Counted from the stretch's first letter, positions 23,970 through 37,117 are shown. The stretch is 64,000 bases of DNA from Symbiodinium natans (GCA_905221605.1 CAJNDS010002208.1:480688-544687), one strand, 5' to 3'. Numbers and translations are program-made. The notes: generated by a model from the sequence alone, not told the origin.

Positions 23970-26090
23970 GAACAGGAAACACTAGGAAGCCTAACATTCG
24001 CAAGCCGCAATCCAAAACATACCAGAATCAAAACTCAAGCTCAGCCTCCCGTTGCAGTCGGCAAAGCGCTCACGGCTACCTCCACCTCGGCCTGCACCTC
24101 CGCTGCCTCTCACAGATCTGAGGTTACGTGTGGGGAACTTAGAAGGGTTGGGGGATGTTGGGGGGAGGGGGGTGTCTTTGGGGGTCTTTGGGGAGGTTCT
24201 GGTTCGATTGATGGATGCGGGCTTGAGGGCGGGGTTCTGGATAGGCTCGGTGAATCTCGGCGATCGAGATCAGAGGAGACGACAGGAGCTAATAGGATTC
24301 TCAAGGTATGGGTGGACTTTGGACCACTTGAGGGTCGTGGACTTCGGGAAGTGTAACAAACGAAGCCGATCAAGAATGCAAAAGAAAATGGAACGATCCT
24401 TCTGCCGACTCTCCTAACGTCTGGTCCCGGCCTGGTATCGCTGCCCTGTCGCCTGCCCAACTGGCCGCGGCACGTGCTGGTGACCAGCCGGGAGGGGGGG
24501 CACCTGGGCTGCTGACATTCAGGCGACGAGGATCTTCTTCTTGCCTAGTTGACCTGGGGACGCATTGCAGGGCAACACCACCGACCGTTGAGCCTCTCAG
24601 AACCGCAGAAAAGTGTGAAGAGACTCAGCATTCCCCAGCAAAACCCGCCAAGACCTGCAGCCTAACACACACACACACACACATCTGTCACAACGAGGCC
24701 GAGCAATGCCTGGGACTTTAGTTCATGTGCTCTGAAAGAAGGTTTTGCAAAGTCACCGAGTCTCACAATAGCATATCAACAAAAGGATGATCCTTCCTAA
24801 GGCTTCAAGACACTGCCAAGACATACAAAGCTCGAACTCAGGGGATGGGCTTTCGCTGGATACAGATCGCTCACTCCTCGACTGCCCGAACTGCTTCCTC
24901 ACTGCGTGGCATTTTGCCTTTGACGGCCTCTCTTCTGGCACGCGGTCCTTTACGTGACCGCAGAAACCTCCTCGCAGACCCCGCATTACTCTCTCGCTGG
25001 GTCCAAAGCACCTGTTCGTCCCTGGAGCATCATCTGCTTGCTCTCCGCGCCAAGCACCTCGAAGCCCGATTCTCATATCTGAAACATGATAGCGACACTG
25101 AGCCCCTGGAGCATCCGGTTCTCCATGGCTTTGTCGAACAAGAGCTTGGCGGATGATGTTCAATGTACTGGATTAGGCGACTCACTGCGATTTTGACTCC
25201 TGTTTCCCGGAGTTTCGCACCTTCGGAATGCGTGCTTACAGTCCCTTCCGAGGGAATTCTATACGCCAGCCTCAGGCTACATCTTAAGTATGCGGGGTCC
25301 TCCACTGTGAAAGCTGGAAACTCAAAAACTTGATGTTCAGCGTGTAAGTTTTGGAGAACCCATATTTCACGAGTTACAAGTCAGAGAAGGGCAACTCCAA
25401 ATCACCAAGCCGACCTGCTGGGTCCCACAGCCCCGCCATATCCCACCATGTCCCACCATGTCCCACCATGTCCCAGTCCTTAAACTTAGCCCTACGAGCT
25501 ACGAGCCACGAAGCCGAGCCTTGGCCTGGAGAGAGTTGAAGTCCAGCTCATCCATGGCTTCCAAGCCCGAAAGACTGAGGTTCCACTCTGGGGGCCTAGA
25601 GCTGAGCAACTCGTCTCCGCACTTGCAAAAACACAGCCAAATTAAAGGTGGTCTGGTGCTGAGGGACTGGCTGACCTATGCTGACCTTAACACACTTTAA
25701 GCAAACTAACGCCCTCCCGTGAGCCACTGCGGCTGAGACGAGGAACGAATTCATGGAGCCTGCGGCTTATTCGCGCTCCGAGATGAGAGCTTCGCGTTCG
25801 GTGACTGTCCAGGCCCCTGCTTCAAGATTGCATGCCTAGGCAAAGCTTGGTTCGGCAAAGCACGTCCTGAAGCAGGATGCAGTCGCCTGCAAGCCTGCAA
25901 GACATGGTTCCCGAGCACCGCGCCACCGTTGTCGCAAGCTGCCTTCCGAGTCTGCGGTCCCGCTTGAGGGAGAAGTGTGGACTGGTGAAGATCTGATTAA
26001 ACACCCAAGCAAGCCCTAAATTCTCAACCCAAAAAACAAAAAAAACCTGCCCTACACAAGGGAAACCAGAAACTGGGTCCAGCCCTTCCC
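23970..26090. other. Simple repeats, no recognisable gene
   Basis: G-rich tract at 24140-24200, a (CA)n run at 24663-24684, and a tandem ten-base repeat CATGTCCCAC at 25437-25478; a related string recurs at 29840-29880. A plus-strand frame at 24845-25156 has protein-like composition but no domain or splice support. Confidence 0.45.
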
Positions 26091-26099
26091 AACCTCGCC

Positions 26100-26190
26100 C
26101 TGCCGCGCCCCGGGCGGCGGCGGCCGCAGCCAGGGCAGCAGCAAGCCTCGCGACAGTCCCTTCTTGCATTTCCCTCAAGTAACCTTGTTC
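26100..26190 (-). CDS. Candidate exon with Ala-rich helix, unknown protein
   Basis: The minus-strand frame reads GYLREMQEGTVARLAAALAA and continues in an alanine run. A GT follows shortly after the run and could serve as donor. The frame is helical in character and unlike the low-information frames around it. It lies downstream of the RNA-binding gene on the same strand and could belong to it or to a separate gene. No function is assigned. Confidence 0.22.
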
Positions 26191-27174
26191 CACCAAGAAT
26201 GGGTGCATAGGTGCTGTGTTCAAGCCTGACTGTCTAAGGGTGTCTCTTGTCGCTTGGCGCGTTGAGGGCGCTTGCTTACGGCTTGAGGTTAAGGGAAGCA
26301 ATACTCGCAGCTTGCAGGTGGTGCTGGCGGTGCGGGGTGAAGCATGTTGCAGGGTCTAGAAGCTGGCTCCTTGAGAGCTTGGACTAAAGTTTCTAGAGCT
26401 TGGAGAGAGGCTCCAAAGAGTGAGAATGAAGAACCGCGATGGGCATGGCTGGTGTAGGCACGTGCCTCTAAATATCACAAGCCTGCCCTGCATATGCGTG
26501 TGCCGTACGCCTCTTGACCCTACGGCCGGCTTCTACGAACCACAAGCTCTTGAAGAGCCGGGCTGCAGAAGGAGCCCTCTCTGTGAGGAACCCCTCTCGA
26601 CACGCAGTGCTTGGCAAGGTATCGGCCTTCCTTTTACCTGCTGTCTCGACATATAAGCTGCATAAGCATTCGCCCACTGTCCCTGACAGTGCAAAATCGT
26701 CCGCTGGGCTTCTGTTGAGCTTGGCACTCCACATCCGTGACGCAACTCAAATTATAGCTGCAGCCACACAGCCGGAACAAAATGCCGCGCAGGTGCACAG
26801 TCTGAGGGTTTTGGGGCCAACTCTCACCTAACAAAGGGGGCCTGGGTTGCGGGGCAGATGTAAACAGTAGACTCAATAGACGACAGAACGAGAATGAAAT
26901 GCACTGCATTGGTAAAGGATTCGCTGGCCTGTGCTGAAAGCTCCTGGAACGCGAAATCTGCGAAATCTCATACATCTCTATGGGCTCCTTGCCGCACTCT
27001 ATGCAGAGACCCTCTGCGCCCGCTGCTGCTCACTTCCTCTGCTGCAGCTCGTGGGCCCCATGGGCAAAGGTGCAGGCTTCACCTTTCGCAAGCAAGCGTA
27101 GGGCCGTGTATTGTGCATGTATATTTGTAGACATGCACGTATAGTCGTTTACGTGCGGATGAATGGGCGGATCT

Positions 27175-30100
27175 TCAACCGTTCAATGGGACACTGGGCG
27201 AAAGGCGTGACCTTAGCTCGGCTTCGTGGCAGTCGTCCCCGCCTCTCGTGCAGGTGCCCGCCAAGAAGAAGGTGCACATCACCGTTTTGAACCGCGTAGC
27301 CGGGTCCAAGGTTGAGCCCCCCTTGCCTGCAGGGGCAAGTTGGGCTGAGTTTCGGCTGAGGACTGCAGCGGCCCCCACGAAACCGCAAACCTCCTTCACC
27401 CTGCAGCCACACCCTGCTGACTCCCCACGTGCGGCGACAAGCTTGGCCAACAGACAAAGTACCAGGATCGACAACAATTTCGACAACTGAAGCCACACCA
27501 TCCCCATCCCGAAGTATGAGAGTCAGGAGCCACTCATAGGTGCTATGAGAATGAGCTGCTATGCCTGATGATTGTGCCCGCGAAAGACAATCAGATCCAC
27601 TTGCACTGAGTCCCATGTGTTGTGGAGCATAGCCCGCCTTTCCCAAAAGAGCCGCCTCCCAAAGAGCCTGCTCCAAAAGAGCCTGCTCCAAAAGAGCTTG
27701 CTCCAAGAGGGTTCGCCCCCAGAGAGTCTGCTCCAAACGAGCTTGCTCCAAGAGAGCTCGCTCCGAGAGAGCTCGCTCCGAGAGAGCTTGCTCCGAGAGA
27801 GCTTGCTCCGAGAGAGTCTGCTCCAAGAGAATCTGCTCCGAGGCCATTCATGGTGCTTGTGCCGTTAGACATCCCCATCCTGGAAGGGGGGGGGGGCTGG
27901 CGGCTTGAAAGAGAGGCAAGTCGGGTAGGGGTTCAGCGGGCACCGTACTAATGTTGGAGTTGTTGCAATGACCGGGTGTAGCAGTGAAAATTGCTTGGCC
28001 CAGAGCTTGATTTCGTGAGCGATGTCGATAGCGATTCAGATTGGCCTACCGTGGACGGCGGTGTTACCGGTTTCCAGCAAACCCGAAGTGTCTGGTCATT
28101 TTGTTTCAGAACACAGCTTTACACTGGAGCAGAGTGTGTACGTGGCTGAGTGGTACACAGGGAGCACAGAGGGCAGAGAGCACTTAGACTTCACTCAGGG
28201 AACTCCACTTGCCTGCGTAGACTCTAGGGGCCAAGACCTGTGCACTCCCAAGAAAATTTCCTTGCCACCTCCGCACCCAGAAACTTTGGGTCAGACCCTT
28301 GTCAAGACAAATCGCGTGGAGGTCTACAAACCAACATTAAACCCGAAGCTGGCCAATCTGAGTGCCATGGGCTCTATGCACAAGCGCCATCCACTTCCAG
28401 CAAGATTTTCCTCAACAGGACAGCAATGAGCCCGGAATCCAGAAACCCGAGCTCGAGCCCTAAAACGGAGGGACTCTTTGGAAAAGGGAGGTGCACCTCA
28501 CAGGGTTCGACATCCGAGGCACATGCCCTTGCCGCCTGAGCCTCCCTTTGCCCCTGGAGTGAAGGTGCCTGCAAAGGCGCCGAAAAAAGATCACACAAAA
28601 GCTGGCTGAACCTTCAAGGGCCCCCGGCCGCAATGCTCATGTGAGGGGTTCAGGGTTGAGGGTCCGTGCGCCTGGAAACTCAACCTTGCAGCGACAATCC
28701 ATAAGTGCCTCAAACTCCTCGAATTCCGAGCATCCCCACAACCCAAAAACTCAACCAATCAGCCCTCCATCCTCTGAGCCATGCCAGTGAGCGCCAACCC
28801 CGACCCGAAGCCCTTTGATTCCCGCCTTTGCCCATGGCGCTCATGGCAGCTGCCATGGCAGCTCCACTGCCCGCACCTGGGCATGCCAGGGCCTTTTGAC
28901 AAACCCTTTGTGGTGTCTCTGCGCGGCTTTAGGATTTTAGACGGCAGTTCAGGACTTTTAGGACTTTTGCAGGCTTGTTCTTTCTCACGTGTAGCGCTGG
29001 AGGAGGCGGAAAACCTGCAACAGTCTGGGGGGGGGGGGGGTTCCTTATGTTGAGGGACGGCGCCAAGTCTTGAAAGCGCTTTTGTGATATCGACGCAAGG
29101 GCCATACGGCGCTTGACCTGCACCCTGAACCCAGGAGCCCCAGGAGCGCAGACCAACAAACCAGAATCCAAACTCCCTGTTTTGGTTGAACTCCGAACCT
29201 GAAACTCGGAACCGCAAGCCGGGCTTTTTGCTAGTCGGCTTGCAGTACCAGCACACCTCAAAACTTAAGGCTCAAGAGGCCAGGCACTGTTCAGCTCCCA
29301 TGCACCGTGCGCGTAGGAGCACGCGTCGCCTCGCTGGCAAGAGCCGTTGGCCTCAAAGAAGCGGCACATGATCGTCCTCGGCACCGGCGTTGGGCTCGGG
29401 CATGTTCAGGCACTGTTCAGGCGCTAAGGCTGCAAAGACTTTACAGGAACTTAGGGGCTTCGGTTTGCATGGGGGTTCGAGTGCTGGGGTCGTGTAGGGT
29501 TCCAGGGTACCCGACACCCTTCAAGAGCAAACTGGGAGATAGCCTGAGTGCGACCGAAGGCATCATCTCGGCCGCACCAACCGTGCAATGTATCCCGAAG
29601 AGATACGAAGAGTCTGGCAGCCAACCCCCAAACCAATACCGGAGGTTTGGCCGGGTTCCACTCACTCCGTCAAAGTGAGATCTCGCAATGGGGCTCATGA
29701 AGTCTCCTCTCCGCCCTGAGGCCAGCCAAAGCCCGAGGCGCTTGTACTTCTTGACCTCTTGTGGTACACCCTTGCCGTAGCCGCCTTTGAAGGAATCCTG
29801 GCATTCTTTTCCAGAGGTATAAACAGGATCAAGCGTCCTACAATGTCCTACATTCCCACATGTCCCACATGTCCCACGGCCAGTCATTGACACTTGAGAC
29901 CTCTTGAGGCATTTCACTGGTCGATAGATCGCTACACAGTGTGGGAGGTTTCAGTCACTCAACTCCGCACTCAGCGCGTCTCCTTGCCACCCATTCCTCC
30001 CATGGGGGCACCTGCCAGATAACTCTGGGCTCCGGATTTGGGGCCGAGGGTCCGAGAGTTTGTGGGCCACAGCAAACCAAGACAAGAACACCGAACACTG

Positions 30101-33100
30101 CCTACACCACCTGACGCTCGGCCGTGAGCCCAAACGAAAACCCTTTCGGTTCGCACCCAGGCGCCCATGCTCATGGGGCTCATGGCGCTGGCCATCGCTC
30201 CCTTCATCCTTTGGCCGCAAATTAGCCGTGGATGGTTTGGAGTTTCGAGTTCCGGGCTTTCTTCGAAAGTGATTCTGCCATCCTGGCAGCAAACGTGGTC
30301 TTGAATTGGGCTCGGCGGGAGGAGAAACATGTGTGCAGTGCCTGGAAGAACCCAAATCCCGATCGCGAGGGGCAGCACATCCTCATATCCTAAGACAGAA
30401 CCTGAACTCAAGCGCTAAAACCCAAGAACCCCATGGAAGCCCAGTCACATCGACATCCCCTTCATCATGCCCTTGCCGGCACCTTTGTCCTGCGCCGGTA
30501 TGGGGGTCAAGGCTCAGGGGATACACCCCTTGGGGCCTCTGACAGCCTCTGACAGCCTTAGCCGTCCTTCGGCGTGGCATAGACCACCTTAGGAAGAGCC
30601 CTCCTCTCTTCGAAAGACAAGGTGCCTCACACGGTTGAGCCCCTGTACCTCCGCCCAAGCGCCACTCCCTCCGGAAGAATGCTTGATCAAACAGTATGAC
30701 TACGCCGCATGCAAGCCCGAGCGACGGGACGCTGCCCTGACAAGGCAAATCACCGGATGATCAAAATTCCATAACCCCCATATAATGACCATCCAACAGC
30801 ATCCAAACCCATTCCCAACGCATCAGCCCTTTGAACCCGGTCACCCGGGAATGCCGGAAGCAAAGGGCCTACTGCATCAGCCCTACACCGAGCCGCGGCG
30901 ACCGGGCTTGTCAAATTCTGCGGGACGTTTCCGTTCACGTGGTCGACGATCCACTGTGCGTCTTCTAAGTTCCTGTGATGCAGTTTCACCTTTTTGGGGG
31001 TGCTGGGCACAAGGCTGGTGGCGCACAAGGCTGAAGGACTGTGACTCTACAGTCCAGGGCGAAGAACCAACTGAGCGACAACTTCTTGTCCAACCCACAT
31101 CTGAGAACGAAATCCTGGAGCTCTTATGCCCAGGTGCGTCATGATCACGAAAGCTGCTGCTGTGGTCTTGCCTGTGGGCTTGAGGTTGATTTTTGTAAGG
31201 CTTAGCTAAGGCGGCTATTAAGATGCTCTGGGTTTGGACCCTCACAGGATGGAGGGTTGAAGATAGTTGTCGTCGGAGCTGAGAGTAGAGCCTGAACGTC
31301 CCCCCCTCAACCCCAAAGCCTGGCGAGACTGGGAGGACCGTCACAGTCTTCACCGTGCCATACTGGCCAAAGATCTCTGTGGCAAACTCCTGGGACTAGA
31401 GGGAGGACACTCTCTTGCACGACTGGACTACTAGTGACCATTTACCCGCCCGTCCCCTCAATAGAATTCAGAGTCATCTCTCCACCCACCCACCCTTCAT
31501 TGACCCCGACACCCGTTCTATGAACTAGGCTCTCTCCGCTACACCTCAATCTCTGCTTCGAGCAGCAGGCACGATGAAGGCGACTGAAGACATGCGACGC
31601 TTCACTCCAAGCGCGCACCTACTACGAACAGCAAAACCCCGCGAGACTCTGCCCAAAAACCCAAAACACCCAATGGCCAAAGTTGAACTGACGGAAACCC
31701 TCCCCGATGCAAGGGGCTTGTTGAGCTATGCCCAGCTAAGCCAACAGCCAGAAGCGCCCCAGAACGGAAACCGGGCACAACCGGGCCAGGTCTCGTTCGT
31801 GCAGTCCATGGGGAGGCCGGTAACAAAGAGCCTAGGCTGCTCAAGGCGCAAGGTCTATACACAGACATACACAGACATAGACAGACATGTTGACTTCTGA
31901 AAAACAGAGACAAAAAAAAAAAAAACACCCAGAAGGTGACAGGACGCGTTTCGCTCGGCGCAGGGTTCAAGGATGCGAAAGCCATGGCTTCGAGAAGACA
32001 GTCCAAACAGTTCGTGTGGAGAGTGGGATATTCGACGAAGTTGCAGTGGGCTTCGGCTGTGGTTAACATGCACTGTTCCCAGCGGGTATTGCACCTTCCG
32101 GCGGGACATTACACACGAGCCAAAGCACGGTCATGCATGGCAATTGGCACACACACCTCAAAATCTCTTGTACCACATGCACGACCACAATGCAAGCTGC
32201 ACAGCTTCACCTCCTCAGACCCCTACTCACAGCAGCTCCCGAACCAAAAGCCGCCGAAGACATAGCCGCCGCAAAGCCCAAGCGATTCCAAACCCCAGCT
32301 CCAGCCGAGCCATGGTGACACGGTGCTTTCGGGTTTGGAGCTCAGGCTTGGGCTGAAGCAACTCCCCCCCCCAAGGCCCCTCAGGGTGGTCTTCCAACTT
32401 CCCACCTGCCCTCCCCGCGCCGCGGCCCAGGCGCCCTGGGAACGCCTGGTGGGCTGCGTTTGGTCGCCCTGAGGGCCGGCGAAGAAAACCTGGGTTTGGG
32501 GCTTGGGGGTTCTGGAAGTTGAGGTCCGAGGGAAGCTAGTATAGGGTTGCGGCAAGCCTAGGGCCTAGGGAAGTTTAGGCTTCACGAAACGACGGAAAGG
32601 TTTTTGCTGTCACTTGGAGGGGGTTAGGCTTGAGGAGCTTCTGGTGGACATATGTACCAGCAAGAACGGCAGCATCGAGAACTGGAGCAATGCCGGCCGT
32701 TGCACCGAAGCAGAAAGGGCATCTAGGCTGGCGCTGAATTCCCCCCCTTCACCTAGCACGCCCATATCCTTCATGACAACGACATAGGCTGGTCGAAAAG
32801 ACCAAATCACAAATTTGCCAACCCCGAGCCGATGAACTCGATGGGGCCGCGCTGGATTTGCACGGGGCCAGGAACATCCATGGCGAAAGGAGGCGGCTCA
32901 GTGCAAAAAAGCGCTGACCCTGAAACCGACACCCCGACCCTCACCAGGCTCGTCAGAATTGACAACTCATGCGGCGCCCCTGTCTTCTCTCAAAGCTCCA
33001 ATTCCTTGCTCAACACCAGGGGCGGACGAAGAGCGATGTGCTTGAACGGTGCTGATATTGGCTGAGGGTTCTGCCGGCAGCCTGAATAACTTCTAAGACG

Positions 33101-33216
33101 TAGGTAGTCGCGAAGTGAGAAACTTCAAGAAGGTTCCACAAACGACTCGTGCCATGTGCTGTCGTAAGGAATGCCTGAAACTACGAGTCTGATTCCATTC
33201 TGCTGCTGGCCAGCGG
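27175..33216 (-). CDS. RNA-binding protein with split RRM, Met/Gly linker and CCCH zinc finger (partial, multi-exon)
   Basis: Exons I assign, in transcript order: 33149-33216, 31320-31389, about 30903-30985, 30449-30512, 30165-30208, about 29991-30011, 28826-28876, 27638-27879, about 27226-27326. Exons one and two join to IRLVVSGIPYDSTWHEFATE and FGQYGTVKTVTVLPV, the first half of an RRM (beta1, helix 1, beta2). Exon three carries EDAQWIVDHVNGNVPQ, the usual end of helix 2 and beta4. Then come a KGAGKGMMKGMSM linker, MKGAMASAMSPMSM, APMGGMG, AGSGAAMAAAMSAMGKGG, a pentapeptide tract and CTFFLAGTCTRGGDDCH, most of a CCCH finger. Splice phases agree at nearly every junction after the RRM; the 28.8 to 27.9 kb junction does not, so an exon is probably missing. 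Donors are GT, GC or GA. Such proteins bind single-stranded RNA; the target is unknown. Start and stop codons were not found. The frame after the finger runs to a stop at 27175 if not spliced. Confidence 0.6.
27645..27845. repeat. 15-base tandem repeat inside an exon
   Basis: About thirteen copies of a 15-base unit near GCTCCGAGAGAGCTT on the plus strand. On the minus strand the unit encodes SLGAS/SLGAD, which follows the peptide MSNGTSTMNGLGADSLG and continues the RNA-binding gene. More than one frame is open through the array, because the unit is a multiple of three and lacks stop triplets. The minus reading is preferred because it starts after a pyrimidine-rich CCTTCCAG acceptor and its ends match the phases of neighbouring exons. 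Confidence 0.8.
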
Positions 33217-35659
33217 CTGCAGAGACTGGATTCCGCCCCTTCCTGAAGACCAGTTGACCAGCAGAATGAGAGCTTCGGGCTTGAATCTTGGATTCCTTTT
33301 CAGTCTGGCTTTTCCTGAACTGTGGGATGTAGGCCTGCCAAACAGAACTCCAGTGCAACGGCGGGCGCACACCCACTTTTTCTCATTTGTCAGGCATTTT
33401 GGCACATCTCGTGCTAGTCATCCCAGAAGTAGTGCTCCTCAGAAACACAAAGCTTAGTGCTTTCGGGGTCTTGCGGTTCTGGACTTGGCCTAGGTGTGGG
33501 ACTGACCGAAGTGTGGCAAAATCCAATTCTGGTATCATGCCTAGGGCTTTCTTGCCGTGGGCATCGAAGTTTCGCAGTCCAGACTTAACGTCCTGAGAAA
33601 TCAAACTTACAGCTCAGGCAACAAACGCCACCACCTTTACAACACCCCAGCTGATAAGCCTGGCTTCTGCTAGACCAAGCTAGGCTTCTAAGCCACTTAG
33701 CAGCCCAAAACTGCACAAGCCTCATTTACCTGCAGACACTTCACGCAAGCCCGATAAGCAACAAGGCGTCCTTGATATCCCCACCAAACACGAGGATCGA
33801 ACAACAAAGCGGGCACCCAACCAAACTCAACGTTTGGGGACTCGCTGAACCCTCACCAAAAGTATGGATTATGGACCTACGGCTCCGAGAACTGAATCTC
33901 TCAAGGGCCCTGGCCTGGTAGTACATCCAGCGCCGCCAAGCCTACTCGGACCCGAAGTCTTGGGGAGGTTTTCTTGGCTCAGGAGGTGGGACCTTTCTGG
34001 TTTCGGGCGCCTTGGAGGGGGCGGATCTGGGATCTGGGATCTGAGAAAATCCCAGGAGGCAAACGGGCCAACCCCCCCTACCCAAGCATCCATCCTCTGC
34101 CAATCCCCCCTTTCGATTTAAACACTGCAGACCAGGCGCCTCGCAGCTCAGCCTGCAGCGCTTTCGGGCACGGCGCTTTTTGCACGTTAAATGCGTTAAC
34201 TCCGGCAGCATGTCACACCCCTACCAAAAGCAGAGCCCTTCGGGCACCCTAAGTCTCATGATCACAAGCTGGCTCTGAGGGCCCTGGCCGTTCAAGGTTT
34301 CGAGTTTCTCGGGTATGTTTTCAGGGGAGGGGCAGGGACAGGGGCCAAGGAGGTGGGCAGGGTTGCGGGGGGAGCTTCGCGGGGCCCCCCAAGCGAATCA
34401 GAGCATCCTGCCACAGTACTATTAGAGAGCCAGCCCCTGATAGTGAGCAGGAGTTGGCACCATGACAAGAACATAGGACACAAAAGCACTCTGCACCATT
34501 TCGAATAGGATGTCTGGTAGGACTATATTTCGAACATGGCCTACCCAACAAACAAGCGGTCGCCACTCCATGGATACCCTGCGGAGTCCTAAACGCTTTC
34601 AACACCACCCTTGCAATCCTTGGAAATCCGTGAATCCTACTCTCCTGAGCCGTATTCCAAGGACTGCCGAGCAGCTCGTACAAGACTCGGTCCTGCAGGG
34701 GCTTGGGATGCTGCCAACGTCGTGCCATCGCTACAAGATCGCAGATCAAACTTCAAACTGCTGCCCTTCAACACCGCATCTTACTAGGGCCGTGTTAGAG
34801 CCATCCTGCCTGCCATCAGGTGCGATACAGAGAGAAGCCGCAATGATAATAACGCTTTCAAAGGGCTTTATTCCGACCTGTCAACTTGCCTTCGCCGTGC
34901 ATCAGATGATGCTATGCCTCTACGGCAAACAGTACACTCAGCACACCTTAAGCCAATCATGTTGCCATATGTTGCCAAGACCCTAGCCGCTGAAAGGATC
35001 CGGTCATCCAGGCTCCTTGCTGGAGCTGAGGCCCAGAGCCTCTTCGAGCGGATGCTGCTCTCGCTCAACATCTCCTGGGAAGGTCTCGGGCAGCAACGAT
35101 TTCATGGTCTGATGTCTGATGTTCATCGAAGCTTCTGACCTTGTGCTTCATGAAGGGGATTCTGTTAGGAGGACACGGCACAAGCACAGGCCTGAAGGTT
35201 CCGCAAATATGCAAAACCTCCCTTGCTCGTCCTTGTGAGCTGCTGTGCCTGTCCAGCGTGGGGACACTCTACAACCATCAGCAAACAAAAGGTTGACAAA
35301 AAAACTACGCACAAAACTCAGCACTTTAGTTTATGGCATCAGGCTTGACGGATGACTTGACGAATGTGCAGCCGACGAACTGTTCTCCACAGGTGTTCTA
35401 TACATTTCCAGGCATAATTACTCACAACAAAGTTCGCACATCAAGCCAAAAGATCAATCTCTCTGATCAGGCAGGTGGCTCGTTTGTCTGCCTCAGACAG
35501 CAAATGGGCTGAAATGGTAAGCTCTCGCATGTAGTGGGGCATTGAGAATACCTATGCTCCAGCAGCCATTTGCGACATCACCCCTGCTGCTCCGGCCAAG
35601 CGGCTTGCAGAGAGTTGCATTGAGGGAAGCGGGGAAAGCCGCCACTCCCGTCAGCGCCG
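33217..35659. other. No gene firmly recognised
   Basis: The 5' part of the RNA-binding gene probably lies here, but no further exon could be joined to the RRM. A plus-strand frame around 34950-35135 (segments RSSRLLAGAEAQSLFERMLL) looks protein-like. The minus strand is also open there, so neither is called. Confidence 0.35.
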
Positions 35660-35930
35660 CCTCTGCAGGTTTCGGCACAGCATGTCAGGCTCAAGGTCGA
35701 AGCTGCGATTTCCAAAGTTCAGACTGCAGTGCTTTAAGTTTCTGAAAGGTCTGCACATGAAGCTGATGGCTTTCCGCACAATCACTGCCGAGTGCTCCAC
35801 TACTCGCCAGGAGCCAACCGGAACAATGCCCCACGCAGCAGGCTGCATGATGAGCCCACCGCCGTGCAGCACATCATGAAAAATTGACGGAACCAAAGAT
35901 GAACCCAGCAACCGGTCAAACCCGAAGCAC
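35660..35930 (-). CDS. Candidate exon, unknown protein
   Basis: The minus-strand frame contains VPSIFHDVLHGGGLIMQPAA, VVEHSAVIVRKAISFMCRPF and LNFGNRSFDLEPDMLCRNLQ, a composition typical of folded protein. Exact splice sites were not settled and no domain is recognised. It lies upstream of the RNA-binding gene on the same strand. Confidence 0.28.
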
Positions 35931-36814
35931 CTACACATCCCGAACACTCAGCCCTGGAACCCCAAAGCCTGAAACCTGGTCTCTGCACCTAGTCCATAGG
36001 CTTAAGTTTTAAAGTATAGGGTTTAGAGCCAAGGCCATGATGAAGACAGCAGCTTTACATAAATTTAGAGCTTGGGGGCAGGATAGGTAGGATTCCTGAA
36101 CTCTACCCTTCGGCCTGTTCCAGCTCCTCACCCGGCGTCAGCAGTGCCCGCTGCCACCGTACCGCCACAGGCCTCTGCAAGAGGCTTTGGGCATCGTAGA
36201 AATCTTTGGGCTTGAAGGCTTGCAGGCTTAGAGATGCTTTGAGGGTCGGGTGGTCTGGGCTCCTCGTCTTCATATGAGAGTGCGCAAGCGACCCGTTCAA
36301 GGCAATTTAGAGAATGCTGCGAGCTAGTTCAACTACTGTTGAGTACTGGTGGCACCTGGCCTCACAAAAAATGCTCGCATACACAGGAAGCCTCGTCTGA
36401 ACCCCATGGATACAGACTTCCCCAGCCCAAACCTCAAGACTCAGGAGTCATAAGGCATACGGAAACTGCCACAACATGAGCCGCGCGACTCCTCTTCCTT
36501 CTTGGCAGCTTCACCGTTGTGGTCAGCAGCCTGTCGATACTAAGACTCGTGTTGCATGCCGGCGCCTGGAACTAAGTGATCCTTGAGTATTTTCTGATCA
36601 GCCATGGCAAGGGGCCATAGGGGTAATGACAGGGCCGGTTGCCGTGGTTAGGCAGTGGGCTGCAGGAAATGGACCGCATGTTGCGTGATACGGACATCGG
36701 CGATTACGACTTTTCCACCAACGCTGCAGCGAACAGCTTCAACAAGCAGGATGCCTAGCTCCACTACTTTCTTTGGCTTCCACAACTTCAGGTACCTCTG
36801 CAAGCTATGCTTAC

Positions 36815-37117
36815 GGCAACTAGGGCCTCCGACTCGTCATCCGGGTAGGTCCTGTATCCATGTGGCCCAAAGAGCAGAAGGTCTCCCTCCAAAACGTAGT
36901 CGCGGAACCTCGGAAGCTTGGCCAGACAGAAGATTGGGTCCTTGCAGACGTGCCAAACAATCCCGATAGCGCCTGGGGCATCGTCTCTGATGCAGGGGTT
37001 GGTTTCTGAACTTGACATCTGACCGAGTGGTAGTTTCTGAAGCTCCGATCGTTCAGGGCCCAGCTGTACCTGTTCAGGGATCAGGTTGAAGGTCCACACG
37101 TAATTGTGAAGATTGAG
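36815..37117 (-). CDS. Two-exon fragment of an unrecognised protein
   Basis: Exon 37065-37117 follows a GGGGCAG acceptor and reads LNLHNYVWTFNLIPEQV. Exon 36815-36986 follows CATCAG, reads through APGAIGIVWHVCKDPIFCLA, LPRFRDYVLEGDLLLFGPHG and YRTYPDDESEALVA, and ends exactly before GTAAGC, a textbook donor. The first exon ends in phase 2 before a GC donor and the second starts with one base, so the frame is kept. I do not recognise the family. A further minus-strand frame at 36655-36775 (VVELGILLVEAVRCSVGGKV) may be the next exon. What is seen is the open frame and the splice signals; that it is a gene is inference. Confidence 0.42.

Noticed and set aside
27660-27845. Plus-strand APKEPAPKEL-type repeat protein
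   Set aside because: The minus reading connects in phase to exons on both sides; the plus reading has no partners.
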